Below, in pieces: positions 14,741 to 27,211 of a DNA stretch of 64,000 nucleotides. The notes beneath the pieces are model-generated. The model ran no database searches and was not told the origin of the DNA. It saw nothing but the letters and a program-made list of their open reading frames with translations. How positions within the stretch are numbered: position 1 is the stretch's first letter; every line of letters starts with the position of its first letter. The translations under genes were made by a program, and so were the position numbers. Source of the stretch: Casuarina equisetifolia (taxonomy: Eukaryota; Streptophyta; Magnoliopsida; Fagales; Casuarinaceae); the NCBI GenBank assembly GCA_028551475.1, contig CM052354.1, positions 19,491,258 to 19,555,257 on the forward strand. The letters are read 5' to 3'.

Positions 14741-17700
14741 GTTCAAATGAGAACAATAACACTTTCCTTCTATCGATAGAGAATAATGGAACGTCGACTT
14801 TGAAGCATAGGTGTTGATGGAAGTCTTGCAAACAAAGAAAGTCATTACTTAATGTCTGATAGGTACTACTTATGAAAATTAAAAATTAAAATAAAAAACT
14901 TACATGTAATAATTATTAGGTTGTTGTCTTATCACTTTTCTATTTATCTCGAAGTTTATGAAAGTTAAAGCAACTTATTAGTTAAACCATCCAGAGAAAT
15001 ATTAAATACTGCCTTGGCTGTGGGCTCTATCTTGTTTTAAGACATAAACTCGTCTAAGATGGATTACATACTGCTTCTTGTGTCCCAGAAAGGAAGTCCA
15101 AAGATGCAAGGGAATCCCTCTGATTAATTCAATTAAAGTGCTGCAGTTTTGTGTCACAAAAACAATAAGCAAAAGCATGCCTTTTCAGTAATATCAACAT
15201 TCTAGAGACCTGTGCTTTCTACCAGATTAGGAAATCGTGTTTCAGATAAGAAACTGCAGTATGAGACTGGATTTCTAAGTTGCGTGGGAGTTTAAAGTAA
15301 AAGAAGGAAAGGAAAGTGACATTTGCTGCAAATGCGGGCAAAGCATACTTTTTTCCTTTTGTGAGGATGGCAGCATGTCCAGAATTGTTTCAAGAGTTAC
15401 AAAGGAGTTCAATTATTTGGAATGGACACAAACAAGTGTTTATAAATATACCAAAGATGGTGAAACTCAGATGTTATACATGACAAATGAAAATATGTTA
15501 CAAAGTATTTACCTGTTGGTTCTTCTCATAACCCTTTTTTAGTCCATCTCTGACGGCATGGGATTTTTCTCAAGTTTCATTTGTATCATCACAATTGGAT
15601 TTGTCCGTCTTGATAATGCAGGTTTCTGGATACCTTATTGAACTATTCCATTGGGCGGTGCTCCATATCTCTTCCTGAGCTTCATTTTTATGTTGATCAT
15701 TTTCACCTCCACTCTTAAACCAATCGACCCAAATGGGGCAAGTCGAAAAGAATGAGAATAAGAGAACAGAAGACAGCACATATCCATAGAAAAATAGGAG
15801 ACAGAAAAAGATGTCAAGGTCCTCAAGCTCAGATACTCCTGGAAAACTCCACCAGCCCACGATACTGGATACGTTGAAGAAAGTAGGAGGTTTGACTAAC
15901 CAAGAGGTGCCAAATGAGGAGTCTAATGATAAAACTTCACACGGAAGGACATCTATGTTAGGAACTTGGACTATGGCCCGTAACAATCTACCTCAGCAGA
16001 TCAAAATCCTTGTGACTCTGACAGGCCTATAATCATCGAAGTTTCTGCAGTAACCAAGGTTCTGGAGGTCCAAAGGTTCAATTTCAGGCCCCTTCTGGTG
16101 CAATACTTTTCCATTTCGATATTTTCGGAGGTGTGCAGTCTCACATTGTATTTGGAATGAGTACACCTTGCATTGTTAAAGTATCACCTCTAAGTTTTTG
16201 TGATAGTTCAACTCAAGTTTTTGATGTCATTTTCATTCCATATTCTCTTCTGTGGAGAATTAAGAAAAAGAAATCTAATAACCACATTTAATGTATAAAA
16301 TGTAATTTGAAAAATATTTGTTTCTCTAACATTTTAGATAAAATGATTCATTTTAGGGCTCTTCATTTTTTTTTGTCATTAATAAATTGTTTTGAGAATC
16401 AAATATTATATTCTTTACTTCAAAGTTCACATAGTCTAATAAGATATAATTCTATTTTTTTTTCTAATTTTTTCCTTTTCTAAACCTGATGAGACTTATC
16501 TTTCACATACTATATCATGGGTGCTTAAAAATAAAAAAAAATATTTCATTTTTTTAATGATATATAAATATAATATTTTGAGAATTGTTATGAAATACAT
16601 AATTTCTTTGAATCTATTTTTAACAACTATTTATCTATTAAGGAAGATTGAGGATATATTTGTCAATAATATCAATAGTTCCAAAATTCTGAATGTTACT
16701 AAGTAGTTTGGCTATGGAAAACCCCATATTTGAGTGCTACTAAAAAATTGCCTTTAGTTTTATGTATTTATGTATGTGACGTATTTATATGCTTTGTCTC
16801 TTTGTCTCTCTTCTCTCTTGCTCTCTCTCCATCAATGTTATTTTCGTTGGTTGGTAATTGTTTCGGAGGTATGCTGATTTCAATATTGACCACAAATAAA
16901 GTCATTTATGGCATCAGTTAAAAATGATCAGTTCAAAGAAGCAGCATTTATTAGTAAATCAGCATTACTGTTAGTCCAAGCACCTAAACATTTTTTTATC
17001 TTAATGAAATTTTGGCAGACCACTATTTTCTTGCTGCTTTGGAGTGTGAAAGCTAATTCTGTGTGCAGGGATTAAAGGTTTGATCATCTTGTCGTGGATG
17101 GTTTATGCTTAGCAGTTAGAGTTTGCAAGCTCTAAGAGGTTACGTAATATGAAAGTAGAAGTCCTCTCAAATTTTCTGGTCTGCTTCCAAATAGAGAACT
17201 TTAATTGGGAAGATGTCAAAGTGCATTAATTGGAAGTCCTACAAAACTACATTGCACTGAGTTAACTTTAATTGTTCTATTTTCCTTGAACCACTTTTTG
17301 TGGTCACATCAGTTAATTGCTCATTACTACAAATGGGCTCTGGTCAGATGACCTGCGACTACAATTCATAGTTAAAAGGATGTGCTTTGTCTTGTTTGGA
17401 GATCTGAAGTATATATGAATAGAAGAACGCAAGAGTCTTTTATTTTTATTAAAATGTGTCCTTTAAAATGCAGAATCAAGTTTCCTGTTGCTCTGATCCT
17501 GCTGCATACGTAACATTTTCATTTTACGCTGCATCTGGTTGACAACCTTTAGTTATTTAATTATTTGTAAAATAAAGCAACGCATAAAACAAAGCTGGTT
17601 GTTGTCTTTGCCTGTTATCTGTATTTCTACTACCTTCTGCGGTATCTTTACCGCAAGCTGGATTATTTCACTCGTGCTAAACAATACTTGTCTAGAAGTT

Positions 17701-18452
17701 CCAGTCCTCCAGCTGGTTTCTCTAGGATGCCAGTTGATGATTTCCTGAGCAAAATTAGATCATTCTTTCCAAGTCTTAAGAAGCATTTCAACAACGGAGT
17801 TTGCATGCTGAAAGAAAGATGATGGCGTTCCACGTGGTTGGATGAATACTAAAATGTAGTTTCAATATGCTTGTAATCTTTGATCAATGTCTTTGCAGGT
17901 GATGAATCTTGTAAAGAACTTTGGGGTTCAATCCGCTTCAAATGAGAACCCCAAGGTCTAGTCTTTTGCTTTCAGGATATGCAGTTTCGTCATTTGTTTT
18001 CAAAGAAACAGTTCATTGTTTCAGTAAGGTGGAGTTATTACTTTACCTGTTCTGTCTCTCTGTTTGTGCATATGTTTGCGTGTGCCTCTAGCTAATTGAT
18101 ACCTCTTCTTGCTGACTGATTGCAGAAAACTTATTGCATCCAAAACTACTATAATCTTTGTTCTTACTTTCGAGCGCAGATTCGTAATCTTCCTTCTATT
18201 CAGAGAGAAAGGGCAGTGATCTCAGATCTGCTTGCAGCCTTTCAGCCTGTCAAGATACCAGATAGTATTTTTTAGACATACAACCTAAAATTTTGCCTGG
18301 GACTATTGAATATTTATACTTGGGTGCTTACTCGTATACCGAAGGAGTCTTGGACATGGGTATAATTTCCTGTTTGTTATTTGTTGTTTATGATGCTCTT
18401 TATGATTATTATTATCCATAATAACCAAGTTTGTAATGGTATCCAATCTTGC

Positions 18453-19146
18453 AGCATGCTCCTTTTGCTTTACACTGGCTTCAGAATCTCTTCTTACAAT
18501 AGAATCAATTCTAATCTCATTCGAAAAGCTTCTTGATAAGTTAAAGGAAAATGATAAAGACATACATTCAGAATTTATCCACGGGGCTCTTCCTACTTTG
18601 AGAAGCAGACCTGGAGTTTCTGCTGAGAAGCTTTTAAGGCATAATTGGGATAATAGCAGACTTCCGAGTGGCTGGAAGAGCATTGTGAGATCATCTATGC
18701 TATTTTTTCTAGCACCTCTTCCCTTGTAATTTTAGAAATGATCAGGAATCATCTTGGTGGTTTGCTAGTTTGGACGTATAGAAGAGTTAAAACCTTCTGA
18801 TTGCAGGGAGAAATGGTACAGAAAGACTGCACATTTACTTGGAAAATAACGAGTCACCTTCTGATTTGCTGGATGAGCTGGTCTGCTCCATCTTACCTCA
18901 AGTGCTTGAATTTTCTCAATCCTTCTTTAATTGTGTTGAATCTGTTGACATCCAGATGAGCTGGTCTGAATGTTACATCTCAATCATGAGAGCTGTTTTG
19001 GAACTGGAAATTGGTCAACCTAACACTTCCTATTTCTACATTACCCAAATTGTGTCATTTCTTAAGGACTTAAGGCTATAGGCATACAGAACTTGATCAA
19101 AAGATGGACTTAAGAAAATGAGAACAATAATGTAGACTTGTTCAAG
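18453..19146 (+). repeat. Internal FANCD2 duplication, copy B
   Basis: Second copy of the 14059-14740 segment, about 4.4 kb downstream. It reads LLDKLKENDKDIHSEFIHG, LPTLRSRPGVSAEKLLRH and WDNSRLPSGWKS. It sits directly before the C-terminal exons (VKEVVYLEKS onward), the order expected in the family, so copy B is probably in the original position and copy A the displaced one. Both copies share the frame offset after GEMVQK. Confidence 0.85.
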
Positions 19147-20548
19147 CTTGGATGTAGTGTCCAAAATAGTGTGAACCTGCCAACTCATTATGCATCTTTT
19201 TGTGTTTTGGTCTTGATATATGTACAAGTAGTCCTCTTTTTGACAGGTTTCTTCAAAAAAGGAGGATGCTGATCATTGTTTCCCAACTCTATGTTCTGCA
19301 ACATTAGTTGTAGAGTCTAAATTATACTTTTACTTGTCTCACCCTCATTGTTAGGTTAAGGAAGTTGTTTACTTAGAGAAATCTGCAACTGATGCCCAAC
19401 CTCAAATTATTGAAAAACTTTTGGTCAAACTACAACATTGTGTGAATGTGGTAGTATCATTGGTTAACTTGTGCCAAACTCATAGCAAGGTGAAACGACA
19501 GAACTACAAAATTTTTTGCATTGTAATTCATTTTATTTTATCGTTGCTTTATTTTCGTCTTCTAAAGTTCAAATATTGGGATAAGATGTTAACATGTTGA
19601 AATAATCATGCAGATATCTTTGCATGCCATGGCTGTGAAATATGGTGGCAAGTTCGTAGACTCCTTCCTAAAAGGTAAAGGTCTGACACTTTGACGATGC
19701 AATGATCCAAGGTCTAATCTTGGAGTATTGAAATTGGAATCTTCTCCAGTTTTTAGTTTCTTACAAGCCCATTAAAATACATGGAATGAACTTATAATCC
19801 GATTCGTAAGATAAAGTACACTAAATTTCCTCTAGCTTGATTTATTTATGGATGCTCTTTTTGAATGGGTATGCCACACATCAACGATTTTGTCGCAGGA
19901 ATTGTTTCTTAGCCCTCATTTATGCTTACTCTTCTTGTTGTTTTACAGTATAAATATAAACATAAATTCGAGAATAGCTTTGAGAACATAGTTACAGCTT
20001 TGTAACCATATTTTGCTTTGATTTCCTCAATAAGTATCTTGATTATCTGCCTTACATGGGGAGGCTTTTTTTAAGTCCAAGTATTTATGGCATCCGTATT
20101 TATGTTTCATTGGTAAACCATTCATCTCTTTTCTTGGCAGGAAATCTAAAGCGTAAAGACTTGATGGGGCAGGTGTTGACCTCCCAGGTATATGTGGATG
20201 ATCAAAAAAATAATGTTGAGCATTCGGCAGAGACAGCTAATGGTGATCAAGCTGTCATTGTTTGCGGTGAAGAGGACAGAGAAGTAGAGTGAAAAGTGAC
20301 CTGGTCTCTTCAAAGCTTCAAACGTCCTCATGAAGCCTAAACAGGGTAAGTTATGAATAGTCCAACTCTATAATGAGTTTTGTTCGGTGTTTATGCAGCA
20401 ATCAAAGTATCAGTAAGTTTTCTTCTGTGATTTACGCAATGAAAAGAAATAGGAACAAGATATTGGAACAAAAGATGGAAAAAGAAAAATGAGAAATGGA
20501 TATTTGATAACTGTTATTTACATAAGTAAGAAAGGAAAGTAAAATGCA

Positions 20549-21403
20549 CTAAATTTGTGCTACAATGTGCGCAACTACAACTGTAATATCATCAATTTTT
20601 CCACCTCTATGCTTCACCCCTGCGGCATAAGCTGCTGTTGCAAATGGGCTGCAAATATCATGGTCCAGTGAATTGGGCAATGCCAAGTTCAATGTAATAG
20701 TTGCAGCTAACATCTCTGGGTCTACACTTTCTGATGTTTCTCTCTGCAAAAGAGCCTCAATTTCTTCTGGATATACGTTGTCAAAAAGCCCATCAGTAGC
20801 AAGAACTATGATATCTCCTGGGAGAACCGCAACTCTAGTCTCTTTAGCACAACTCGGCCCATCGCATGAAGTGTTGTTTCCCAACTGATACGGACAATTG
20901 AAATAATGTTGCTGTGTCGGAGATTGATACACAAGCCTGTTTGCTCTGAAAATCATGAATCCACTGTCTCCTACATTAATCGAGTGCAAGATATTATCCC
21001 TGAGCATCACAATGCAAGCAGTAGATGATCCTTTAACTTGAGTTCTGATAAAAGCCTCGTTTAAAACCCTAGCCAGATCCGCATCTGTATGCGGGAGTCG
21101 ATTAATGGCGACCAACGCATTATCCATCAATTCTCGCGCATACTCGCCGGCATCAATATCCATTGTAGCCCAGCCGCCAACACCATCGGCCACGCCGATA
21201 GCCTGCTTCTCCGGACAAAGAAAATGAGCATCTTCACCTTGAGGGTCTCCGACTTCTTCTTTGGGAAAATAGGAGGAGTTTTCTTTGGAAAAGAAGAAGG
21301 CTCCGCAATCCATCATCAAATTTTTGTCGAGATCCGTTTCGTCGTACTGCAACAGAGAATTTTCTACGACTCCTCCTTCGAGCCTTCGTTTCTTGATTAT
21401 CAT
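20549..21403 (-). CDS. PTC7-like protein phosphatase 2C
   Basis: Mn/Mg-dependent Ser/Thr phosphatase of the PPM family, PTC7/SpoIIE-like plant group. A single uninterrupted exon encodes 284 residues. Motifs in order: GEDAHF (56-61) and ADGVGGW (72-78), each with a metal-binding Asp; GSSTA (125-129); GDSGFM (145-150); HYFNCPYQLG (166-175), typical of this group; ATDGLFDN (202-209); and DDITVVVA (271-278), which carries the last metal-binding Asp. All expected acidic residues are present, so the enzyme should be active. I see no transmembrane segment. The basic N terminus could be a weak organelle signal, since some relatives are chloroplast or mitochondrial, but this is inference. The gene ends 257 bases from the convergent FANCD2-like locus. 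The start is the first ATG of the frame; the next in-frame ATG is at residue 30. Confidence 0.93.
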   Translation of the reverse strand: MIIKKRRLEGGVVENSLLQYDETDLDKNLMMDCGAFFFSKENSSYFPKEEVGDPQGEDAHFLCPEKQAIGVADGVGGWATMDIDAGEYARELMDNALVAINRLPHTDADLARVLNEAFIRTQVKGSSTACIVMLRDNILHSINVGDSGFMIFRANRLVYQSPTQQHYFNCPYQLGNNTSCDGPSCAKETRVAVLPGDIIVLATDGLFDNVYPEEIEALLQRETSESVDPEMLAATITLNLALPNSLDHDICSPFATAAYAAGVKHRGGKIDDITVVVAHIVAQI

Positions 21404-21591
21404 TTCGAGGAAAATGACAGAAAACCTAGTTTCCGAAATCTTGGACGGAGGAATTCTTGAACGGAAGAAAGGTAGAGAAAAGGAAAAAACAGAGGCAGTA
21501 AGTGAAAGAAGATCTGACCGCAGTTTTGGAATTCTTTAGCCGGAATTCTCCCAATCGAAGAGGATCAGACTGCAGTTTTCGGAATTCTTCA

Positions 21592-21889
21592 ACGGGAATT
21601 CTCCCAATCGCAGAAGATCGCAAGCAAGACCAAAGAGAGCTGAGAGAGAGCTAGTGACAATCGCAGAAGATTGCAAGCAAGACCTGAGAGAGCTGAGAGA
21701 GAGCGAGTGCCAATCGCAGAAGATTGCAAGCAAGACCTGAGAGAGCCGAGAGAGAGCGAGTGCCAATCGCAGAAGGTTGCAAGCAACGGTCACTTTTCAA
21801 TTCAGTCGCAGAAGGTTATAAGCAACGGTCACTTTTTAAGTAAAATGAGAGTGCTTGGACGCAAAGTTTCCCTTTGTTCTGACGCGGAG
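21592..21889 (-). repeat. 298-base module, locus 1 (upstream of PP2C)
   Basis: Contains about four tandem units of 53 bases (core AATCGCAGAAGATTGCAAGC, then a GAGAGAGCTGAGAGAGAGC-like stretch), then two CAACGGTCAC-containing half units and CGCAAAGTTTCC. It aligns without net length change (298 bases) to 29516-29813 and 54375-54672 at roughly 85-90 percent. It starts 189 bases upstream of the PP2C start codon, in promoter position. Strand is given relative to the neighbouring gene. Confidence 0.8.
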
Positions 21890-22020
21890 AACGGAGGAGG
21901 ACAGAGCGCGTGACGGGGACGACAGAAGCGGAGATGGGCTTGGACGGAAAGTTTTCCGTTTGGTCTGACGCGGATAACGGAGGACAGAGTGTGGGACGGA
22001 GACGACAGAAGCGGAGGTGG
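21853..22020. repeat. Tandem repeat of about 86 bases
   Basis: Two imperfect copies in tandem, each with GCTTGGACG, AAAGTTT, TCTGACGCGGA, GGAGGACAGAG and GACGACAGAAGCGGAG. The second copy occurs only here; the other two loci of the 298-base module keep just the first few bases. Confidence 0.75.
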
Positions 22021-23491
22021 GTTTTGTTTGGGTACGCTGTCGTTTCGCAAATCCCAGTCTCGCAATATCTTCAAAATGTATTCTCGCCTACGCTGTCGTT
22101 TTACATTTGAATACGATTTAAATGTAAAAAACATCTTAAATTTTTTCTTGAGTTAGATTTAAATTTAAATATTAATTTTATAATTTTTAAATTTAAATCC
22201 TTTTGCATTCCCTTCTTTGTGGTTTTTGACATCCCAATTTGTTGATTCTTAGACTACCTATACCTACCTACCTCAGGGTGACCAAAAAGTTGACTTTTTA
22301 CTCTTACATAAAAGTTTTAAACTACAAATGCCTTAGAGATATCTAAGATAATTAAAAACTTACTTTGATGATTAAAATCATGTCCTTTACAACAGTTCCA
22401 CACTTATTTAAGTACCGGCCTTCTAATATTGCTCCACTTACTTTCTCCCTATATCCCCCTTTAACCGATTACACACCCCACTACAAAATGAAATGGAAAT
22501 AAACGCGGCTTCAGTTGAGGTCTCTCGACCCTCTCATCCTCTGCGCCCCCCTGGCCTCTCCATTCCGCTTTCACAAATTATAACCTTACATCACGGCATA
22601 CTACTTTAGGGCTACTAGACTGCAATTGCTGAGTGTAAACAACAAATAGTGATGATGATAGTCCAGACTTCTACAACATCCTCTCAAATTATTTGTTGTG
22701 CAGCCTACTCGAAATGTATTAGATATTTTCCTGTTCATATAGCATGTGACCAAACACTAGTCTATTTCTCCATAGAAACTAGGTAATAAAATATTCTATG
22801 CTCAAAGACTTTTATTAAGGGGTTACATGGGGAACCGAAACACTTTATTAGGAAGCCATTGGCAATGTCCTTTTCTATATATTTCTAATAAAGCTTATGA
22901 AGTACATGAAATCTAAGATCCTTGAGGAGCCTACACTCAGACGCCCAAAAAAAACAACTATCATTATCAATTGAGTTGACCTATCGAGTCTGCCCAAACT
23001 TACAAAAATTTGGTTATACTTGAATACGCAAAATGTTAGAATTTTCAACTTTATACAGCTCTACAAACATTCTTTGTTTGTAAGTGTATTCAAGCCATGT
23101 TTTTAAGGTTACAACTTCAAAAAATTATGAAAGATAATAACTTTGTGGTTGAGTTTTTTTTGACTTTTAAAGACAATTATAAAGATCAATAAATGCTTAG
23201 TTCAATTACCACTTAGAAGCAAAAAGTTCTGAATTCGACATCTAAGGATGCATGAATGGTGCATACGTTAAATGAAAAAAAAAAAAAAAAAAAAGAAGAA
23301 GAAGAAGGAAGAAGACTAAGCGGAAAAGACATTCCTTGGAAAGTTCAGGACAGTACCAGTCTTTTAAAAATACACTTGCCAATTCTTTCGACTTCCAAGA
23401 ACAAACTCCAACTGGCCTTTTTATTTCAGCTTCCACGTACCTACAGACATACTCGAGAACATTCGGGGGAGTCCAAGGGCACCGAACATTG
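22021..23491. other. Intergenic, no gene seen
   Basis: AT-rich spacer upstream of the mitochondrial protein gene. It includes a poly-A run followed by GAA repeats near 23275-23310. I recognise no coding or RNA gene. Confidence 0.55.
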
Positions 23492-24968
23492 ATGGCAACG
23501 TGGATAGTCGCAGCTCGCCAAGCCGGGAATCTCTCTCGGTTCTCCTTCCCGAAAACAGCTTCCACCGCTCAAGCCGCTTCCCTTATCCATCGGCGTGGTC
23601 TCGCCGGAGGTGGCGGTAACATGTCCTACCTTTTCCTTCTCTTTCCATGCCATGTTTGGTTGCTGACATTTTTGTTTCGTTGAATTTCATAACTAGTGTA
23701 TTTCTTTTTTATCCCGTCTGTCACTTCGTTGCTCCGGTTGGCCGTATGAAGTTGTTCATTTGAGGTTTGCCATTTTGAGTTATTGAATTCGACACTTAAA
23801 AATACTGGCTTTTCAGGTTGCTCTGCTAACAGTGAAATGTTATAATTCATTTCTTTCATTTTCTTTCTTGTTCGTAAGAATATCGACTTTGGGCATGTCT
23901 GCAGAACATCATGAACCTCCAAAGGTGAATTTTTGGCAGGATCCGTTGCACCCATCTAGATGGAAAGAAGAACATGTGAGTCGTATAGATTTTATTGTAT
24001 TTGCAGAGTCTTTCTTACTTTAGCTTATAATGTGATTGATATTAAGCCACTCATACAAAAAATTACGGATTAGTTGTTCATGGCGTTGGGGAAGTGTCCC
24101 ATATCATACGTTTGATACTTTTTACTGTTCTTATATTATTCCAACAATGAGCAATTATGTAACAATTGAGAATTCTGATGTCCAGGAACCAATTAATAAT
24201 ATCGGGTGTATAGACTTGAGATTGAGATCAAACGAGATTATAGGGTGAAAGGAATTATGTTCATAACATGCTTGGACTTTTTCGTAGTGGTCAAGAGATA
24301 GGTCTATTAGATAAAGGGATCATTTGATTATGCTTTAATACTTAAATTTGTCTTGTTTGTCAAGTTGGTTGAAGAACTGCCTTCTATCTTTTGCAGTTTG
24401 TGATTGTCTCTTTAGCTGGATGCGGATTACTTTTCTATGGAGGTTACAGGTTCTTCACTAAAGGCAAAAACGACAAGAAGGAAGAGGTTCTCTGCTCTAT
24501 CTTTTGATCTCTTTTCTTTGTGTTTAATTTGCCCTAAATGTTTTAGTTTGCTAAGCTTCCGATGTGTGAGTCACTTTAGATTTATGTATTGGGTTTGTCA
24601 TTCTCAAAAGTCTTAATTTGTTTGCTTCTTTTATGTCAACTTTAATTATCGATTTAGGTTCCAAATCCAACATATCTCTACTTAAAATATCTATGTATTG
24701 ACAGTGTAGAGCTGAAAACCTGGCCGACTTAAAAAATTGTTGTTTGTTAGTATTATCATGATTATTTAAGCAACCCACTAACATATTTATTTGGGATACA
24801 ATTATTTATTCTAATGGTTATCTTCGTGAACTACATGTAATCTGATTAGCTGTTGTTTTAGTGTATAATCTTATTCCTTTTGTTTTTTCGAAAATTTCTT
24901 CTAAGAAGAAGATTTGGCCTCTAACATGCCATGGTTGCTTGCAGAAAATCGGAGATCAATCACGCTAG
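23492..24968 (+). CDS. Small mitochondrial inner-membrane protein, possible plant complex I accessory subunit
   Basis: Four exons (23492-23615, 23905-23975, 24397-24486, 24945-24968) join in frame at GT-AG borders to give 102 residues. The N terminus MATWIVAARQAGNLSRFSF, rich in Arg, Ser and Ala with few acids and then HRRGLAGG, looks like a mitochondrial presequence. The middle part PPKVNFWQDPLHPSRWKEEH precedes one transmembrane segment (FVIVSLAGCGLLFYGGYRFF) and a charged tail KGKNDKKEEKIGDQSR. From memory this resembles the small plant family that includes Arabidopsis At2g27730, reported as associated with respiratory complex I. The family match rests on recall and the role is inferred. 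No disruptions were seen. The start is the first ATG and gives the expected presequence. Confidence 0.82.
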
Positions 24969-25756
24969 CTTCTCTGAGGGACTTGAAGTGAAAATAAAAT
25001 CCTCCCCTTGACTTAAGATCTACAGGATGAGGATGTTTGTCTTTGTGTTCTCTGGATGACAATATACGTTTTGCTGTGTAAATGAGTCTCTAGTTTTCAC
25101 CGTCTTGATTGTGCATGACTTCCAAAATAATGGCTCATACAAAGTAGCCCTTCAATTTGTCTTCTCAGTTTCTAGCTCTAATGCATCTCATGCACCACTT
25201 CTTATGTTAACCAAAATCTGAATTCCCTTACTACTTGGGTGAGAAACGACTCAAACGATTTATCCGTGCATTTTAATTATAAAACTTTGTTTTTAATGGA
25301 GTTTTTTTCTCGTTATCCTAACAAAAGCTACCATGGTAAGAAAGGAAATTTCTGGTAGACTCTGGGACTTCTTTTATCTTGTACACAAACAAGTGCCGTG
25401 AGGAAACAAGCCCCAAAAGAGACGAACACAAGTACACAAGATCATAGGAAATTAGAGAAAACCGAACTCTTGATTTCCCAAAAAATGATATAAAAAGATA
25501 TGACACGAGACATCACTGTCAAAACTTATATTACAGCTGCAATGACACTAAACCAACGCCTCGTCCCTAGCAATACGGTGTCTCCGATTCAGTAAGATAC
25601 ATAGCCTTCTTTAGAGTCGAGCATGTAATTGCAGACAAAAACAAAGACTATATTAGCGCTTTGGCAGCCCTGCCCATTTTTATCATTTCGGTTGTCCAAT
25701 AGTTCCCAACAATCAAGGATCTTTAGTGCATACCAGGCAATAAGGGTTATGCTATT
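24969..25756. other. 3'UTR and intergenic sequence
   Basis: Convergent spacer between the mitochondrial protein gene and the membrane protein gene. It probably contains both 3'UTRs. No other gene is seen. Confidence 0.5.
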
Positions 25757-27211
25757 TCAATCTGCATCTTTTACTTCTGCTTTGACATCGACAACTGATG
25801 CAGAAGAGTCTTTTCCTGAAATGGACGACAAGTTTCACAATGTAAACAACCTGTTTCAACAACAAATGGCAGAAGAAATGACAAAGAAATGTGGATGATC
25901 ACAAATAAAGAGCACAGGTCCTAATTACTGTAAAATTTTAAGCAACAAGCCCTTTGGAAACAACCCTTTTTTGAACGGGAAAAGTCATTGAAAGCCTGCC
26001 CAAATGTTGTGGATTGGTTGGAGAACTTCACGGAGTCCCTTACAAATTCATCGCTCACCACTGAAATTTGTGTCAAAACATTTGGTAAATACAGACATAC
26101 ATATTCTCCACAAACAAGGATATCTGCCTGAGAATCCAAATTACTGCCTTCATGATCTCAGTACAGGGCTGCTGTTAGAGATAATTATGATATCTTTAAC
26201 CATTGTTGATCGACTTTGCAGATCAATAAGGGATATTTATGGCTAGCACTGCATTTTTTTGTTCCATGCAGTGGTTGTGGCGGAGGCATCACACTCCACA
26301 AACGGAAAATGTCACTGATTATAGTAAAGACTTCACTGACAACCAATAAAACTGCTCCAAGTATCTACTTCTATCGATGCCCCACAAGCAGAAACCTAAT
26401 TATCGATAGCCAGTGTTCACGATGTGGAATTAATTTGAATCACTTTCAAGGGCAGTGATAACTGGAGCAAGCAAGCCAAAGAAAAAGAAGGCACAGAAAA
26501 ATAGAGTCAAGTCACACCTTATGGTGACATCAATATGCAAGTCTACGCTATACAAGATGAGATATTGATGACATACAACAGCAAACGCATGTTATATCAA
26601 ACAAAAAATAACAACGCATGCCAACTAATGTTGTTTACGGTGCAACATGAGCAAAGAACAACTTCAAGATAAAAAGCTTCTTCCTAATCGGCAATCACTG
26701 GGCCAAAAAGGACAAATTACTTGGAGTACAAGAGCAAATTACTTGGAGTATCTTCAGGAACTCCAATAAGTAAACAGCCAATATTCAAACCTTACCAGAG
26801 AAAGGTTGACTGCAGAAGGGGCACAGCTGCAACTCATCATTTAGAGAAGATCTACAACAATTTTTAGTCTATAAATCAGATAACTAATAATACAAAGTGA
26901 TAAACAATGAAGAACAATGTTTCAAGAAGCTAACTTGATATCACAGATAGTCTCAGCAACTCTTACCTGAAAACTTGAAAATCATTTCCACAGTTTGGGC
27001 GCTGCACATCCAAGATATATAAAGGGGAAAAATCAACCAAAGAATTCATGACGCTTGACACTGTAAAAGTATTCATTGAAGTACCAGATGACAATTCAAC
27101 AATTGTTACCAAAATATAAGAATGAAGCCTTAGAGTGCCTTGAATCATATCCCGTCCAGTCCACCATAGAAAAGCACCCAACCGAAGGATTGGTATAAGC
27201 ACTGAAAAGAG
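25757..27211 (-). CDS. Conserved plant membrane protein with Cys pair, 3' four exons
   Basis: Function unknown to me. Four minus-strand exons join in one frame: 27211-26967, 26851-26796, 26060-25965 and 25815-25757, about 151 codons ending in TGA. The first visible exon is hydrophobic (LFSVLIPILRLGAFLWWTGR) and continues HSYILVTIVELSSGTSMNT, suggesting membrane segments. Next come SPLYILDVQRPNCGND and LQLCPFCSQPF, a CxxC pair that might be part of a zinc site. The tail is polar and ends SSASVVDVKAEVKDAD. Splice phases fit at each join, which supports a real gene. The first exon here opens at an acceptor (27212-27214), so upstream exons must exist, but I could not identify them between 27.2 kb and the duplicated flank that starts near 27.73 kb. 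The gene may be 5'-truncated by that duplication, or simply have a long intron. Confidence 0.6.

Larger units (their letters stand above)
10640..20292 (+). pseudogene. FANCD2: FANCD2-like locus (Fanconi anemia D2 homolog), broken
   Basis: FANCD2 is the monoubiquitinated scaffold of interstrand crosslink repair. Family-like exons appear in order: 10670-10990 (NDVTEAQAVDKMVSILAEAG), 11342-11693 (LDIQTMLLEK, ITQFRWLDF, GSLPEIIGDQNNKT), 12240-12330, 12400-12475, 12558-12760 (MEDCIQEAMLDQCICGNKEL), 12903-12990, 13076-13206 (VLGTLVTHFISG), 13293-13480, 13671-13777 (KYKKMDLIGTLKIVSCLGD), 15800-16130, 17473-18280, 18453-18960, 19252-19490, 19614-19676 (SLHAMAVKYGGKFVDSFLK), and a final exon 20141-20292 (KRKDLMGQVLTSQVYVDD) ending in a stop. 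Disruptions: a frame change after GDQNNKT near 11690, with sequence missing before NLDDQLQEQ; an in-frame TAG near 12659 (GESQ, stop, KSVEKIF); a frame change after GEMVQK; and no recognisable exons between FVDSFLK and KRKDLMG. An intact protein of about 1,400 residues cannot be read. A poorly assembled real gene is the alternative. Confidence 0.75.

Noticed and set aside
15570-15986. 138-codon minus-strand ORF
   Set aside because: It lies opposite the FANCD2-like exon reading KLHQPTILDTLKKVGG on the plus strand, so it is a shadow.
16260-16960. AT-rich segment with several short ORFs inside the FANCD2-like locus
   Set aside because: It fits intron sequence. No transposon ends or coding similarity are visible.
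18303-18683. 126-codon minus-strand ORF
   Set aside because: Antisense to FANCD2 duplication copy B, with no family features.
21600-21780. Regular 53-base repeats considered as a CRISPR-like array
   Set aside because: The units are directly tandem without unique spacers, in a plant nuclear context, so this is an ordinary tandem repeat.
23242-23565. 107-codon minus-strand ORF
   Set aside because: Contains a poly-A-derived run of Phe and Leu and is antisense to the first exon of the mitochondrial protein gene.
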